From contig CM023532.1 of assembly GCA_013350335.1 (NCBI GenBank), positions 94,237,064 to 94,301,063 on the forward strand: a DNA stretch of 64,000 bases, given 5' to 3'. The stretch comes from Chimonanthus salicifolius (lineage: Eukaryota > Streptophyta > Magnoliopsida > Laurales > Calycanthaceae). The position numbers were made by a program, and so were the translations under genes. The notes under the pieces were generated by a model that was not told the origin of the DNA, did no database searches, and was given only the letters and a program-made list of their open reading frames with translations. Below are positions 1-13,246 of this stretch, one piece after another. Positions within the stretch are counted from its first letter, which is position 1; the number at the start of each line of letters is the position of its first letter.

Positions 1-3000
1 AAGGAAGTACAGCGCTTAAATTACTAAAAAACCCTATGTTCATAATTATATCTCAAAATGATATCGTCCATAGTACAGTCCAAACCATAGCATTAAAGTA
101 TAATCCATAGCATTTAAAATCCATCTTAAAATAAATCATATAATTATCGAAATAAAACGAGGAAACCATCACATACACATAATCCACGGCTTACAAAAAG
201 GTAGGAATCCTACCGAATACCGCTTAGCGTCCCTTTACGTTTTCGTTCGATAATCCGGTCGCCGATCGCGTACCGTTTGCGACGTCCTGATACCTTATTA
301 TACATTTACCAAATTAGTCCATATTTTATCCATGATTAAGTCCCTAACTGATCACAACCTAAGATCCATTAATGATCCCTAATTATGTTACAAGTTTATC
401 AAAATCAGCCCTTAACTTAGCCTCATTTTCATTGATTTAAACACATACATAATTCCAAATTTTGCCCATTTAAACATTCGAATTTTGTGAGCCTAAAAGG
501 CAGCAACCCTAAGCTTCATTTAATCACTCATAATATCATCTTAATGTATCCAAGTTCATGTCCAACCTACATGGGGTTCGGCCATGGTAGTTCTTCATTG
601 TGGCCAATAATTACGGTTTTGCCACTATACTTCCATGGTTTAATATCTCCTCCATCCATGTACATTTTTGTCCATAATTCATCCACATACTTAGTCCCAT
701 TAATGATTTAATGACCATGACATAACATCCCTAAAATCAGCCACTTAATTTAATTAAATTTCCAATCATCTAATCCCATACATAATTCAATTTTTTTTTT
801 TGCCCATAACATGACCTACAAATGGGTCATGGGTTTGGCCATACACCATGGCCGAACCCATGATGCTTATTTTCCATTTTTCTTGGGTCCATTTTACCTC
901 ATTTGGTCCTACCATAAATGAATTTAAATCATACATTGAAATCACCCTTTCATAATCATCATGAGATATACTTTGGTCCATTTAATTTAACCATCATTCC
1001 ATTTTATTTTCCATGGTTCCAAGACCCCAAATTTTCCTCAAAGTCTCCCCATGGGGTTCGGCCATGTACCATGGCCGAACCCATGGTCCATAATTTTTAT
1101 TTTAAAAACCTCATTTCCACTCATTTAAAACCTTGTTTAAAATACCTAAAAAAATCCGCTTAATTACCATTAACCTTCTCCATTAATTTCCATACTTTCA
1201 TAGCCATTTAATTCGTCATTCCATCACCATAGGGTTCGGCCATACACCATGGCCGAACCCATGGTTCATGATTCTCCTTCATTCACCATTTTTGGAGGCC
1301 ATTAAATCATTTACATATCCCATGATTTTCTTGTTTAAAACCCCTTTAAAAAAATCATTAATTTTTACTCAAAATCATCTTGACACCATAGGTTACCCTT
1401 TCATGGTTCTTAATCCCAAAAACCCTATTTAAATTTCTTAATTGTTCACCATGGGGTTCGGCCATACTACATGGCCGAACCCTATGGCCTAAAATTCCTT
1501 AAAACACCCATACTTCCATATTTGATTAATCTTAATGGTGTCCATAATGTCTATTCATTTTTCTTAATCTATCTCTTCCATTTCATCCATTTCTCATCTT
1601 ATCATTGGATGGATCTTAGATCTAAGGCCCATAACATTTGTGGCCATCATTCATTCTAAGAAATGGATTCCATAACACATCTTATCCTTTTTTAAAAATA
1701 TAAATTCTTGTTTAAGAATTTCTTACCACACCGACGACTCCTCCGGTCTTTCTTTCCCCTTTTGATTTCTTTAGCCCTTTCTCTTCTTCTTCTTCTTGTT
1801 GTTCGGCCACTATGTGCTTGATCAAGATGGAGTCTCCAAGGTTAGGGTTCGGCTAAGGTAGGGTTAGATTTTGAGAGAGGGAGAGGAGGAGATGGTGAGA
1901 AATAAGATCCCAACCTTTGATCTTGGAGTGGTGGGCCTTTGCTTACACCTTTTTTCCTCTCCTTTCTTCTCTTCTTCTTTGAAGTTTTTCTTCTTCTTTT
2001 CCTTAGAGATGAGGGACCGTGGTGAGAGGCAGGAGGAGAGGAATGAGAGTGGCTTGAGTGGTAAGGTGAAAGCCATCCATCCTTAGTTCCTTAGACGACA
2101 CACTTCCATGATGGCCTTCACCCACCAAGTATGGGCTCCTTGTCCTTGGTGGTGGTGGTTGAGACCAAACCACCACCAAGCCAACGGTTTGGCCTCTTTG
2201 TGAGGGAGTGGTTTGTTCTTCCTCCCTTTGACCTCTTGATCATATGATGAGAGGTATGGGTCCTCATACCTTGAGTGGTGGTGGTTGAGATGAAACCACC
2301 ACCCTAAGTCCATGATTTCTTTTGTGTTTCCTTGGGTGGTTTCAATGAGATAAAACCACTCTTTGACTTGCCCCTTTGACTTATTCACTTGACCCTAATT
2401 TGACCAACCTAATTAATTAAATTAGATCCTTACTTAGGTTAATTAATTCCTATTTAAATTAATTCCATTAACTTCTCTTTCTAAGAAATCCACCCATGGT
2501 TGACCAAGTCAACCATGGTGGACGGCCCCCACCAACACCTACCCTACCCGCCACCTCACTTGATGAGGTGGAGGTGGGCCCCATTCGGCCATATCACTTA
2601 AACCCCATTAATCTTAACTTAGATGATTTAAAATCATTTAATCAACTTAATCTACTTTAATTCTCCTCAGTCCCCTTAACTTATCCATGGTGGAGCAAGT
2701 CAACCATGATGGTCAGCCCCACCTTTTCCTTGGTCCACACGCCACCTCACTTTGTGAGGTGGAGGTGGGCCCCACTTGGTTATGCCATCTTAACCATCTC
2801 ATCATTAACTTAGGTGGTTTAATTCCAATTCAACCCATTTCAATCAATTGGGTCACCATTGGGCCCATGGCCCAATTAAATTATTTTCTATCATTTACCT
2901 TAGAGCTTGACTCATTTTGACCCATTGGGTCATCGGGCCCACTTTGACCATTATTGACCCCTCAGATGAATTCCATCCAATCTATGGTCCATTGGACCAT

Positions 3001-3122
3001 ATTTGGACCTTTGCCCCAAAATTTGATCCATTTAATATCCTTAACATCAAAATTCCAATTTTTCCATTATTAAAATAAATAAATGCCATATATATGTTGA
3101 TTTAAAAATTCAGGCTATTATA
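1..3122 (-). mobile_element. Tekay/Del-type gypsy LTR, partial (cut by window start)
   Basis: Reading the minus strand from 3122, this matches the LTRs of the full-length element at 31447-44253: start TATAATAGCC (normally TGTAATAGCC, so the first dinucleotide is mutated), then the AT-rich leader, two copies of a segment with the CCACCTCA...TGAGGTGG hairpin (about 2480-2600 and 2690-2790), GT-rich hairpins, then the TTCGGCCAT/ATGGCCGAA hairpins. The conserved block around 190-300 is found near the distal end of the other copies. About 1 kb of the LTR lies outside the window, so it cannot be said whether this is solo. No credible gene lies inside; the short reading frames are not conserved between copies. 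Confidence 0.85.
831..1485. repeat. TTCGGCCAT hairpin cluster, 4 copies
   Basis: Four inverted repeats with arms GGGTTCGGCCAT and ATGGCCGAACCC around a short loop, at about 831-860, 1052-1084, 1229-1263 and 1453-1485. A lone half-copy is at about 575. They lie in non-coding LTR sequence, with AT-rich spacers of roughly 190-220 bp. Confidence 0.9.
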
Positions 3123-4476
3123 GATTAAGCTTTAAAAAGGGATATAAATTTTGAAAGGTCCGGTTCATCCCTTGCCCCCCCTCCCCAGGACTCAGCATTG
3201 TTCTAGCCCGGACTTTCACTTGACAATGTAATAATTATTGTGACCCCTTGAGGCACAACTAGACATGTAAAAAAACCACTATGGTTTCGATGTGTTATTC
3301 TGATGTTGTGTATCCTTCTTGATGCTTATGGATGGCGACTAATCACCAGTTGATGTTGGTTAAAAACCCCTCTTCTGATTTTTATGTTGCATTCCATGGT
3401 TTTAAATCTGGTATATTTTTGTGTTGAATCTGTGTTTTCATGTTGGCTTGCAATTTATGTTTTAATATTGGATTATGTCTTGGTTCATCTCATTCTATAT
3501 GTCATATAATTTGTGCATCTTTTGGGAATGAATGATTGTTGTACATTGCCTCATGTATTACTCGTGTATGTGCTTGCATAAACTGTTTTTCCATCTCTGA
3601 TTTTAAATTGGTAGAATCTTGATTTTGAGATGATCTTGTGCACATACAATGTGTTATTTCATTCCAAATTACAAAATTTGTGAATTTCTTGTGGAATGAA
3701 ATTTGCTCCATGTTTGTGAATGGTAATGTTGATCAAAATATGATCAAAATTTCAATTTGGTTATCCATTCATGCACCATTCAAAGATTTTGAACTTAAAT
3801 GGAGAATTCCAATTTGAATGGTAAATGTGCTTAGAAGCATGGAGCTAAATTTGTTTGGCAAACACTTGTATGCTTTACATGGAGATCATTTCTCTCTTGC
3901 ACCCTCTCTTTGGTATATCTTGGTGCATTTGAAAATATTTTGCAAGTGTTTGTTGCTCATGGCATCTCTTGAACTCTAACATGTTGGACATTTTTAGTAT
4001 GCCATATATTTTTTCATACTTCATCTCTATGATTTATTTTGGTATTTAGAATGTGAAATGAATGTATTATTTGTGTGCTTTTGGTTTTCATTCCTATTTC
4101 CATCATTGGTATACATCATGAGGAATGATTTCGGTTCATAAGCGCCAAGCTTTTGCTAGACCTAAGAATACCTCATCATATGACATCACACATGGGCAAT
4201 GTCGATTGAGTTTGTAAATTAAAATATGGCCAAGGTCATTGGTTTGGATTGGATCAAAAATTTCAAGTTCGACTTCTAATGGTATAGTGATCAAAGATCC
4301 AAGTTTTTGTGCATGTATTTGTGAAATAGTTTGAATCTTCAAATGGCACAAAATTGTGAGAATGTATGGACTTTCATTGGCATTCAATGGTGGTTTACAA
4401 AAATTGTTGACTTGTGGACTTGCATGCATCACAAACACACACACTTCATCCCTCAAATTTGTAAATCTTATAGGGA
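3123..4476 (+). mobile_element. Non-coding interior of an old copia-type element (copia-4), left part
   Basis: This stretch shares recognisable blocks with the interior of the outer copia element: a segment at about 3480-3720 (ATTTGTGCATCTTTTGG and following) matches 7215-7350. It continues after the outer copia insertion at 45946-47188, where a polypurine tract and an LTR start follow. No gag or pol can be read. It is therefore the interior of a related, non-coding or deleted copia element. Its 5' LTR is not visible to the left, where the Tekay LTR abuts it. Confidence 0.6.
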
Positions 4477-4481
4477 TGGTA
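4477..4481. repeat. Target-site duplication TGGTA (left) of outer copia
   Basis: TGGTA directly precedes the LTR start TGTTAGTG; the same 5 bases follow the LTR end ACTTTCA at 45941-45945. Confidence 0.95.
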
Positions 4482-6293
4482 TGTTAGTGTCCGGCTTGCC
4501 AAGTCCCTAAGTTTGTCAATTCCATGACTCAGGAAGAAGCACTTGTTAGAAGCTTGAAGACTCAAGATGATCAAGATTGAAGATCATACTCCACCGGATT
4601 GAAGCTCATCATTATGGCAATCACAAAACAAGTATTTGGCCATAGATGACTTTAGCTGGTACCCACACCTTAGAAGGACCATTCCTAAGCTTAGCTGAAC
4701 AAATGGTAAAATCATGAAAAAACCTAGAGAGTAAGCTTGATAGTGAATTGGAAGCGAACTTGGAAATATGAATTAAGTTCACTGTCAGCTCGACCAGTCG
4801 CTCTCACCGATTCCTCAGTGGAGACAGGATCAACCCATCGTGGTCAAAGACTGGTCGGCCAGATTGACAAAGGTTCTGCATCATAGAACTGTCATTCTGG
4901 GTGTGCCTTTGATCGAAAGTCTCGTATGCACCGACCCCTCGTTGAAAGGCTGAAACGACCCCTTGTGGTCAAACGACTCTTCGATAAGGACTTCTGAGTT
5001 CTGGAACTTAGAACTCAGGAGGACTCTCGAGAAAACATACATATCGGTAATACAGGCCGGTCGAGAGTACCAGGACCGACACATCGAATAAGGATGACAT
5101 GTCGGCCTCGGTAAGACTAGTTTCTGGACTTGAAACTCTATCAGCATGGTGGTACACCAAACCGAACCTCTCGTATGGACCGACCTCTTGGTGCCATGAC
5201 TGTCAACCCATCAATAACACAGACCTGTCGGTCAGATATAATTTGTGCCGTTGGAAGTGCATTTAATGCTCAATGGTCAGGTAGTTGAACGGTAATATTT
5301 TTAGTCACCGTCCCTTCGGTGCGCCCGACCTTTCGGCACTGGACTGTCTCGAAAAACTAGTTGTCTTCTCTATAAATACCAATCCTTGTACAACCAGTTT
5401 GACATCCTTTGGGAAATTCATTGGACCCTCATCAATATCAGTGAGCTTAAACAAGGGCCAACAAAAGGTTCACTCTCTCTCTTGTGCCTACACTTGGGGA
5501 ATCTAGTACAAACAATCATATGGATTGAGATTGTGAGAGAGAGAGGCGAAAGGATAATAAACTAGGAAAGATTTGGTAGAACTAGTTTACTAGTTACCCT
5601 AAAATTGGGATTGTTCTATGACGGCTATAAGACGGAGCGTCGACACACATTGGGTGGATCTTGAAGAAGCACACATAGGCAAGTGTTTCTTGGTTTTAAT
5701 TTTGTTTAAAACCTTTGTCTCGTGAAAGTGTATTAAAGAGGCTTGGCTCCGGAACCACTATAAAAAATCTAGAGCGTCGTCTCTGGCACATGTGGTGGGT
5801 GGAATTTCCAGCCAAATTAATAGGTGGAATTCCTATTCTACATGTGGTGGATGAAATTCCCATTCGATTGAGTGAGGTGAAATTCCTATTCTAATTGTGA
5901 GGATATAAGTCCCACTTAATGGATTTGGGGATAGCTCAGGGTTGAGTTAGTCGTAAGAGTGGATGTAGGTTGGCTAACCAAACCACTATAAATTTGGTCT
6001 TATCGTGTTTGATCATTGTGTGTTTGTGTTTTCGTATTTAAGCACTCTTCTAAATACACATCACTTTGCATTTGATTATCTTTATTTATACATTGTGCAT
6101 GAGCATAGATAATCAAGCAATATCCAAAGGGTTCTAAACTTAGTGTGATCGTTTAAGAAATTATAAAAAATTTATCACACTTGCATTTAAAATTTAAACA
6201 ATCAAGAAATTTGTAAACACCATGGAAACTGTGATTGATTTATTCACCCCCTCTAGGGTCAATCGTATTGTAGAACTAAAGGGAGGACTTTCA
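4482..6293 (+). repeat. 5' LTR of outer copia
   Basis: It runs from TGTTAGTGTCCGG to GGGAGGACTTTCA and is followed at once by the primer-binding site. It is intact and preserves the pre-insertion (empty) sites of two elements that later entered the 3' LTR: CACTT at 4540-4544 and CCCAC at 4662-4666. It contains repeated CGACCCCTCG-type motifs and their complements, and a TATAAATA box. Confidence 0.93.
5371..5378 (+). promoter_or_regulatory. Probable LTR TATA box (TATAAATA)
   Basis: TATAAATA lies in the middle of the LTR. The same box is at the matching place in the other copies of this family (44962 plus; 14053, 23219 and 54488 minus), as expected for the RNA polymerase II promoter at the U3/R boundary. 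No transcript evidence is available. Confidence 0.55.
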
Positions 6294-6295
6294 TT

Positions 6296-6308
6296 TGGTA
6301 TCAGAGCC
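6296..6308 (+). other. Primer-binding site of outer copia (initiator-Met tRNA type)
   Basis: TGGTATCAGAGCC begins two bases after the 5' LTR. It is the usual complement of the 3' end of plant initiator methionine tRNA and fixes the plus orientation. Confidence 0.93.
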
Positions 6309-7945
6309 TCGTACTCTTCAGAAAGGATCAAACCATCCGAGTTGATCCGTGCTAGAACAATGGTTGTGAGAGAAAGCCATGATATTTCTTAACTTCCATT
6401 TGTGATGAAAAATGGAAAGCAAAAGTGAAAAACTTTAACAAGTTTTTGTCAATAAATATGTTTGGAAATAGGTGAATAGAAAGTGATCTTAGCCTATGGA
6501 AGAGGTATTTAATAAACCTTCAACTTCCATGACCACTCAGCCCAAAGACCAAATATCTTAGACTAGTGATGAAATGACTATGCGCTTTAATTAAAACACT
6601 AGTATCATTCATCAGTGTTGTTTCATAATGTGCTTTTAAGATATTTAAAAAGATATGAAACAACAAAAGAGGCTGAAAGAGTCCATGAAAAATGCCTCTT
6701 TTAGCCCAATGGATGACATCACCTATCATGACCAAAATTGTATACTGAGAGAATATGTAACTGACTTCAGGTCATCCATTGAAAAAGCCCAAGCTAATTC
6801 CTCTAGAGAAGAAGATGATGGAGTAAAGGAACTTTATGAAGGTAGTGACCTCCGAGTCTCCTATGAGGCCATGTACCAAAATGCTTGCCTCTTAGGTAAG
6901 GTCAACATCACAGTACAAAATCTAGAGCTTTGATTCACAAAGTCAAATGGAAAGGAACCCAAAATTAAAGCCAGATTTGATAAAAGGCTATCACTGGATT
7001 GTGGACTTAGATTCAAGTCTCACAATGTTATGTTCAAATGTGTACAAGGCTACCATTGTTGGTATCACATTTGAAACATGTTTTTGGAATAACTTGTGTA
7101 TCTTACCTTAAATCAATGTTCTTGTTTGATTGTTGGATTAATCTAGTGTAAGATATTCGTATGTACATGTAGGTTTGCACTCTAGTATTGGAATATACTT
7201 AACTCATTTCATTTCATATGCCATGTGATTTGTGCATCTTTTGGAAATGAATGTAGGTTGTGCATCACCTCATGTATAGGGTGTGTTTGTGATTACAGTT
7301 GATATGGTACACATACAAGGTGTCGTTTCATTCCAAGTTCTCTTGTGGAATGAAACATGCTTCATGCCTTTGTATGTACCAGCTCTTTCCAGGGAATGAA
7401 CCTCATTGGAGTATTCTTGAAATAATGGTAAAAATGTTTATCATGTTCTAAGTATTAATATGATAACAGACATGAGAGCTGTGTGGTTTGTATTCAAAAT
7501 ATGTGGTTTGTATTAACATATCTTCATTTCCATATGCATGATTAATGTATTCAAATTGTGAAATGAATGAATGGTTTGTGTGCTTAGTGTCTCATTCTAA
7601 AATCTGTTATTTTACACATTATGTGGAACGAGTTTTGATTCATAGACATCTTGTCTTTGTTAAAACCTGGAGATGTCGTGCCTCATGACATCACACACTT
7701 GGGTAATATGTTTGAATTGGTAAATTAAACGTACCCAAGGTACTCAGATTGCTTTGGATAAAGGAAAAGAGATCTGTAATTCATGTTTTGTGCCTACCTT
7801 CAAAAGGATGTGTTGAAAATCACAGATTTTGTGATTCCCATTGGTTGGGTAAGCTCTGTGCATTCTTCTCTCCTCTAGTGGTTTTGCTTTTCTGAATTAA
7901 AGAAAAGCATAGTGGAAAATGATAAGGAACAAGTCCCCAGTCATC
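6309..7945 (+). mobile_element. Interior of outer copia, left part, with gag remnant
   Basis: This interior starts after the primer site and stops at the solo LTR insertion. A weak open stretch at 6655-6933 (plus, 92 codons, acidic, with EEDDGVKELYEGSD and YEAMYQNACLLGKVN) resembles the low-complexity C-terminal part of long plant copia gag proteins, but no zinc knuckle, protease or reverse transcriptase is present. The remainder at 7000-7945 is AT-rich and shares blocks with the copia-4 interior at 3480-3720 (e.g. TTTGTGCATCTTTTGG). Confidence 0.55.
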
Positions 7946-7950
7946 ATTGT

Positions 7951-10900
7951 TGTAACGCCCGCCCCTTTTCACCGAAATATCAGAGTCTATTTTTTTTTTT
8001 TAATAAAAGTGACAAAGGGCGCGGACGTCACGACGCGAGTTAAGTCCGAGCTTCTAAAGCCCAGCCCTTAACTGGCCAACCCTACGTGTGCGTGGAATGA
8101 AGTCCACGGAGAATGGTTCACACGTAGAAGTAAGCATCGGGGAACATTTAAACTAATTGCGGAAATTATAAAAGAGCCTAACCTACAAATTCTTAGATAG
8201 CAGGGATGTTACATTCATTCAATCACCAAACATCCTTAAAACCATAATGTCCAAAATATAGTAAGTAATCTCAATTATTACATTTCCGACAAATTAAACT
8301 ACATCAAATACACATTTCTCAAAATAACATAAATAAAATAATTAGTCCGCCTTCCAAAGCTCCTAAGCTTGGCTCCCGTCTCGTCCTTCTGCTCCGGCAT
8401 TTCCTGCGTCATCAGCTAGGGTAGAAGTAGGGCGTTAAAACACGCGCCCAGTAGGACTCCGAGTAGGGCTAGCACATGGATTAGTAATAACAAAGCATAT
8501 AGAAGATATTATCTCAAAATTATGCCATTTGGTACAATGTAATGCAATGGGTGTTTTATGTCATGAATCCCACCCATCAATCTCATCTTCAACTCTACAA
8601 TGTCCCTTTTTCCAACCATCCATAGTATTCCAAATAGAATCCATACCATCATCGTACCATGACCCTCTTGATGCAAAAGCCTCATCAAGATGCAATCCAC
8701 ACTAGGCATTCCCCCCCTTGATGGAAGAACCATCATCAAGGTACAATAATAAATACAACATCCCCCTTGATGGAAAAGCATCATCAAGGTATTATAATAC
8801 ATATGTGAAATGTCCCCATGCTGTTTATCGGTCGCCCCGACGGAGCATGGACTCCGGTTTCATTTCATCATTTCCCTGTCATATCCCTCCCATGCCATGC
8901 ATGAGATGTAGATGCCATGTGCCATGTAAATATATGTAGTTCAATAGTAACACAAAAACCCATCTTAAAACAATTACTTGATTATCAAATAAATCAAAGG
9001 GAAAAACATCCCATAATATTTAATCCAAAATCCATCTTAAGACATTCACATGATTTCCAAAATAATTTAAAGGAAAACATCACAAGATACATAATCCAAA
9101 ACTCATCTTAAAGGCAACCACATGCTTTCCAAAATAAATTAAAGAAAACATCACCCAATCCATGGCTTACAAAAATGTAGGAATCCTACCTGATACCGAC
9201 TTGCGTCCTTTTACATTTTTTCGCTCGACAAACCCGGTCGCCGATCGCGCACCGCCTGCGATGTCCAGTACCTTGTTACACACTAATCATTAGTCCATGT
9301 TTCAACCATTTATAAGCCCTTATGAAAAACCGGTCACCATTTAGGTTTTGTGGGTCCCACCTAATCCATTATATATATATATATATTTTTAAGTATATAT
9401 GCCTAAAATCAGCCACCCTAGGCTTTATTAACCACTTATAAGGTTATCACATTAGATCCCCTCATTCCATGATCAATCTCCATGGAATTCTTGAATTTGG
9501 CATTTAATTACGGTTTTGCCACTACCTCATTTTCCATGGTTAATCACCCATTTATGCATGCATGATTAAGTCCAAAATTGATTTTTAAACTTAGATCCCT
9601 AACTTAGGTTCATTTATGACCCACCAAACTATTAAAACTTGTCATCTAATTAATCCAATTCCCATTGCTTAATCACATACATACACATTAACCTTAGACC
9701 TAAAAATGATCCACCATTTGGGTCATGGATTCAAAATACCTAATTCATCAAATCCTCCGATGGGGTTTACCTTATGCATTTAACTTCAATGAGTGCATCA
9801 CTCATTCATTCCCTTTGGAGGCTACAAACACCATCCATCATCCAATTTAACCCACTACAATGGGTTACAATTGGGCCATGGGTTCGGCCATACACCATGG
9901 CCGAACCCATGGTGTCCTTTCCCCATTTTCCATCCTTTTAAACCCATTTAAAATTTGTAAACATTACCATAGGGTTCGGCCATACACCATGGCCGAACCC
10001 ATGGTTCATATTCCACTATTTTTCCATGTCTCTTGGGGCCACACCATTACTCATTTAAAACTCTAAACTCATCCATACATTAATCCCTCTTTTCCATCCT
10101 CTAAACCCATCAATTGATCCTTATTACATCACCATAGGGTTCGGCCATTCTCCATGGCCGAACCCATGGTTCATGGTCCAATATTTCTTTATGCCATTTT
10201 AGACCATTAACTTAGCCACATTTGCATTGATTTAAACACATGCATAATTCTACATTTTAGCCCTTCAAGCATCCTAATTTGTGAGACTAAAATGCATCAA
10301 CCCCAAGCTTAATTTAATCACTCATAAGGTCATCTTAATTTAATCAAACTTTCCATCATCTAAACACAACATGGACTCAACCTTAGCTCATACAATGACC
10401 TACAAAATGGGTCATGGGTTCGGCCACACACCATGGCCGAACCCATGATGTCTTGTTCCCCATTTTCCTTGGATCCTTTGGCACATTTTAGATCTATCAC
10501 AAGTCCTTTCATGAGAGATTTACATCATGCATTTAAATCACCATTTTAAGGTATCATTTCATACTTTGGGTCCATCAAAATTATCAACATTTTCCCATTT
10601 ATTTCTCCATAAATCATAACCATTAAATCCACCATTATCACCATAGGGTTCGGCCATACACCATGGCCGAACCCATGGTTCACAATCCATCACTTTCTAT
10701 GCCCTCCAATGCCATAAAATCCCTTTACATTTCCATCATAAAAGGCATTTTGAAACCTTTCCCACATTCACTCATTTACTACAATTCATTAACTTAACAC
10801 CCTCATTGCTTTCCATTCTTAAAACCTTAACCAATTACATCAAAGACCAAATCACCCACCATGGGGTTCGGCCATACTACATGGCCGAACCCTATGGCCC

Positions 10901-12206
10901 ATAATTTTATTCCAATTACCCCATTCCATGCTTAATTTCATAATTTACATAATGCACATAACCCATTTAGTCATTTTCTTACCCTAACCCTAATTCACCC
11001 ATTTAGGGTTTTCTCCATCTTCCACCCTCTCATTTGATGGGTTTAAACTCCATTGCATAAAATTATCTATCCACCATTACATTAATACAAAATAAATTCC
11101 AATTCTTAAACCCTAAAATCCAAAATTTCTTGTTTAAGAAATACTCACAATCCGACGTCTCCTCCGATTTCCGCCGCTCCCGTCGGTCTCCTTAGCCTCC
11201 TCTCTCCTTCCTCTTGATCTTTAATAGGTCAAGAGGCTTGATCAATGGTGGCAACCCCCAACCTTAGGATCAGCCAAGTTAGGGTTTAAATTGAGAGAGG
11301 GAGAGGGAGAGGTGATGAGAGAGGAGATGGTAACCTTGACCTTAGAGTGATTTCCCTCCAAATTCCACTTCTTTCTTCTCTTCTTCTCTTCTCTCCTCCT
11401 TAGCTCTCTTTCTCCCTTCACTTGAACATGGGACGGCAATGGAGGAGTGGGAGGGATGGAGTTAACAAAAAAAATGAGAATAAGACACCAACAAAGCTCA
11501 TCTCCATTTTTTACTTTACATTAATGACACCCACCAACCTTAAGATATTTTCTTAGATATTTAAAATGCTTTATGGTGGTGGTTATCTAAACCACCACCA
11601 AGCCAACGTGTTTCACTTGAGTTTGAGATGAGGTGAGTCTTCACCTCATGGCCCCACTTTGACCACTCTTAACTACCATTTTAAATAATTTAATTATTTA
11701 ATTAATTAGATAATTAAATTAGTTTAATCCATTGGTACTTAGCCTAAGTCCATTACTCCACCCATGGTTGACCAAATCAACCATGGTGGCCGGCCCCACC
11801 AAACCTTGGCCCACACGCCACCTCACTTGATGAGGTGGAGGTGGGTCCCACTTGGCCACATCACCATTGTTTAATTCCAAATAACTTAGGTGATTTAAAA
11901 TCATTGAATTCACTCTAAGTGGATTACCATTGGGCCTATGGCCCAATTACATTTCCATCTAGCCCATTTACCTTAGAGCATAACCATCTTGACCCATTGG
12001 GTCCCAAATGGGTATTTGACCCAATTTGACCATTCTTGACCCATTTAAATAAATTTAAATCCAAACCATAGTCTATTGGGCCACACTTGGGCCTTTATCC
12101 AAATTTTGGCCCATTTACCATTTACTCCACCAATTTTCCAATTTTCATCCTTAAAATAAATAATATTCCCATTTATATTAATTAAAAAAAATTCCGGGCC
12201 CTTACA
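7951..12206 (-). mobile_element. Solo Tekay/Del-type gypsy LTR, reverse strand
   Basis: The left end TGTAACGCCCGCCCC is the complement of the end of the plus-strand LTRs (GGGGCGGGCGTTACA), and the right end CCGGGCCCTTACA mirrors the LTR start. It is flanked by ATTGT at 7946-7950 and 12207-12211, a perfect 5 bp duplication, so it is a solo LTR formed by recombination between two LTRs. At 4256 bp it is the longest of this family here. It has one copy of the CCACCTCA hairpin segment and six TTCGGCCAT hairpins. No internal domain, primer site or gene is present. Confidence 0.95.
9879..10896. repeat. TTCGGCCAT hairpin cluster, 6 copies
   Basis: Six inverted repeats lie at about 9879, 9969, 10136, 10416, 10645 and 10863. 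Most extend to CCATGG outside the arms. This is the highest copy number in any LTR of the window. Confidence 0.9.
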
Positions 12207-12211
12207 ATTGT

Positions 12212-13170
12212 GTCCTCTAATTTTGAGAATGATCATGCCACCTTGTCTAAGAAACTCAAATCTCAGTGGTATTAAGGAGAATCCCTGTCTCTCCTGAACA
12301 CTATAGGTCGTCGAGTCAAGACACTCTCGAGGAGATCTCACAAGAATAACTCACCACCACCCATGCCTCGAAGGCAAATTGGTATTACCTTTAGAGAACC
12401 TAGATCTCCTTTTGGGTACTAGTCAATGAAAGTGGAAGAAGAAGAAAAACAGTAATGCAATGGCAATTTGCATTGTACTGTGAAGGAGACCAATGCTTGA
12501 ATGCATGAGAAGCATGCATTGATAAATGGAAAAATTAAATGAGTTGGAAGTGAACTCATGAATGCACTAAATGCAAGAAGCATGGGGGAGTGCTTGAAAA
12601 TCGATGTCTGCCTACTAATCTTTGTCAATTGTATGACAAAATGGGGGAGAAATTAGTAGAAACTATAAGATATCAAAACCAATTATGTGGAGTAATTGGT
12701 GAAGGCTATGTGCTTGGGTCTCTAGAAGGAGAGATCCATGAAGGGGAGAAATACGAAGAAACCAATGGACATGGGAGAATATCTATGCTTGGAGTTTGGG
12801 ACTTCAAACGCAAAGAAGATTGGGAGAGAAAATCTTTTCAACACTGATAGCTTAGATATGCTATGGGTAGTGCTGGTTGCTATGAAATCATTGGTGTATT
12901 TGGGAGAATGAATGTTAATCTTATTTTGTCCATGGATGCTTATTTATATTTTGGACTAACCCCTCTAATGATTGTCTAGTGTTGTTTGCTTTTGCGCTGA
13001 AACAAGAAATTATAATTTGAAGCAAGTTAAACAAGAATATGTGAAGATCATAATCTTGTTTTCCACTTGAATATGTACTTGTAAACAATGTAATATTTTG
13101 TATTCAAATGTGATGTAATAAGGGTGGGTTTGTAATTGGGTTAGCTTCTATGTTTTGTCATGAAACTGAC
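12212..13170 (+). mobile_element. Interior of outer copia, right part
   Basis: The sequence joins directly to 7946-7950 when the solo LTR and one ATTGT are removed. No coding domain is recognised. It contains an internal purine tract (GACAAAATGGGGGAGA, 12635-12650) and ends in the 3' polypurine tract. Blocks such as TTGAATATGTACT at about 13067 recur in the copia-4 interior near 47060 and on the reverse strand near 15040. Confidence 0.65.
12635..12650 (+). other. Internal polypurine tract of outer copia
   Basis: GACAAAATGGGGGAGA is preceded by TTTGTCAAT, forming a small inverted repeat TTTGTCA/TGACAAA. The equivalent occurs in copia-4 (46703-46718) and in the reverse copia (15403-15420), each about 0.5 kb before the 3' LTR. 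Confidence 0.5.
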
Positions 13171-13182
13171 AAATGGGGAGAT
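13171..13182 (+). other. 3' polypurine tract of outer copia
   Basis: AAATGGGGAGAT immediately precedes the 3' LTR start TGTTAGTG. It would prime plus-strand DNA synthesis. Confidence 0.85.
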
Positions 13183-13246
13183 TGTTAGTGCCCCGGCTTG
13201 CCGAGTCCCTAAGTTTGTCAATTCCATGACTCGGCATGAAGCACTT
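13183..13246 (+). repeat. 3' LTR of outer copia, fragment 1
   Basis: TGTTAGTGCCCCGG matches the 5' LTR start at 4482. It is interrupted after GCACTT by the reverse copia element, whose duplication CACTT is at 13242-13246. It continues at 31320. Confidence 0.93.

Noticed and set aside
4136..4456. 106-codon minus-strand frame
   Set aside because: Falls in non-coding copia interior; no domain, and the matching sequence near 7620-7800 lacks the frame.
9879..10896. Evenly spaced hairpins considered as a CRISPR array
   Set aside because: Spacers are long, variable and AT-rich, the sequence is plant LTR, and copies occur in every LTR of the family.
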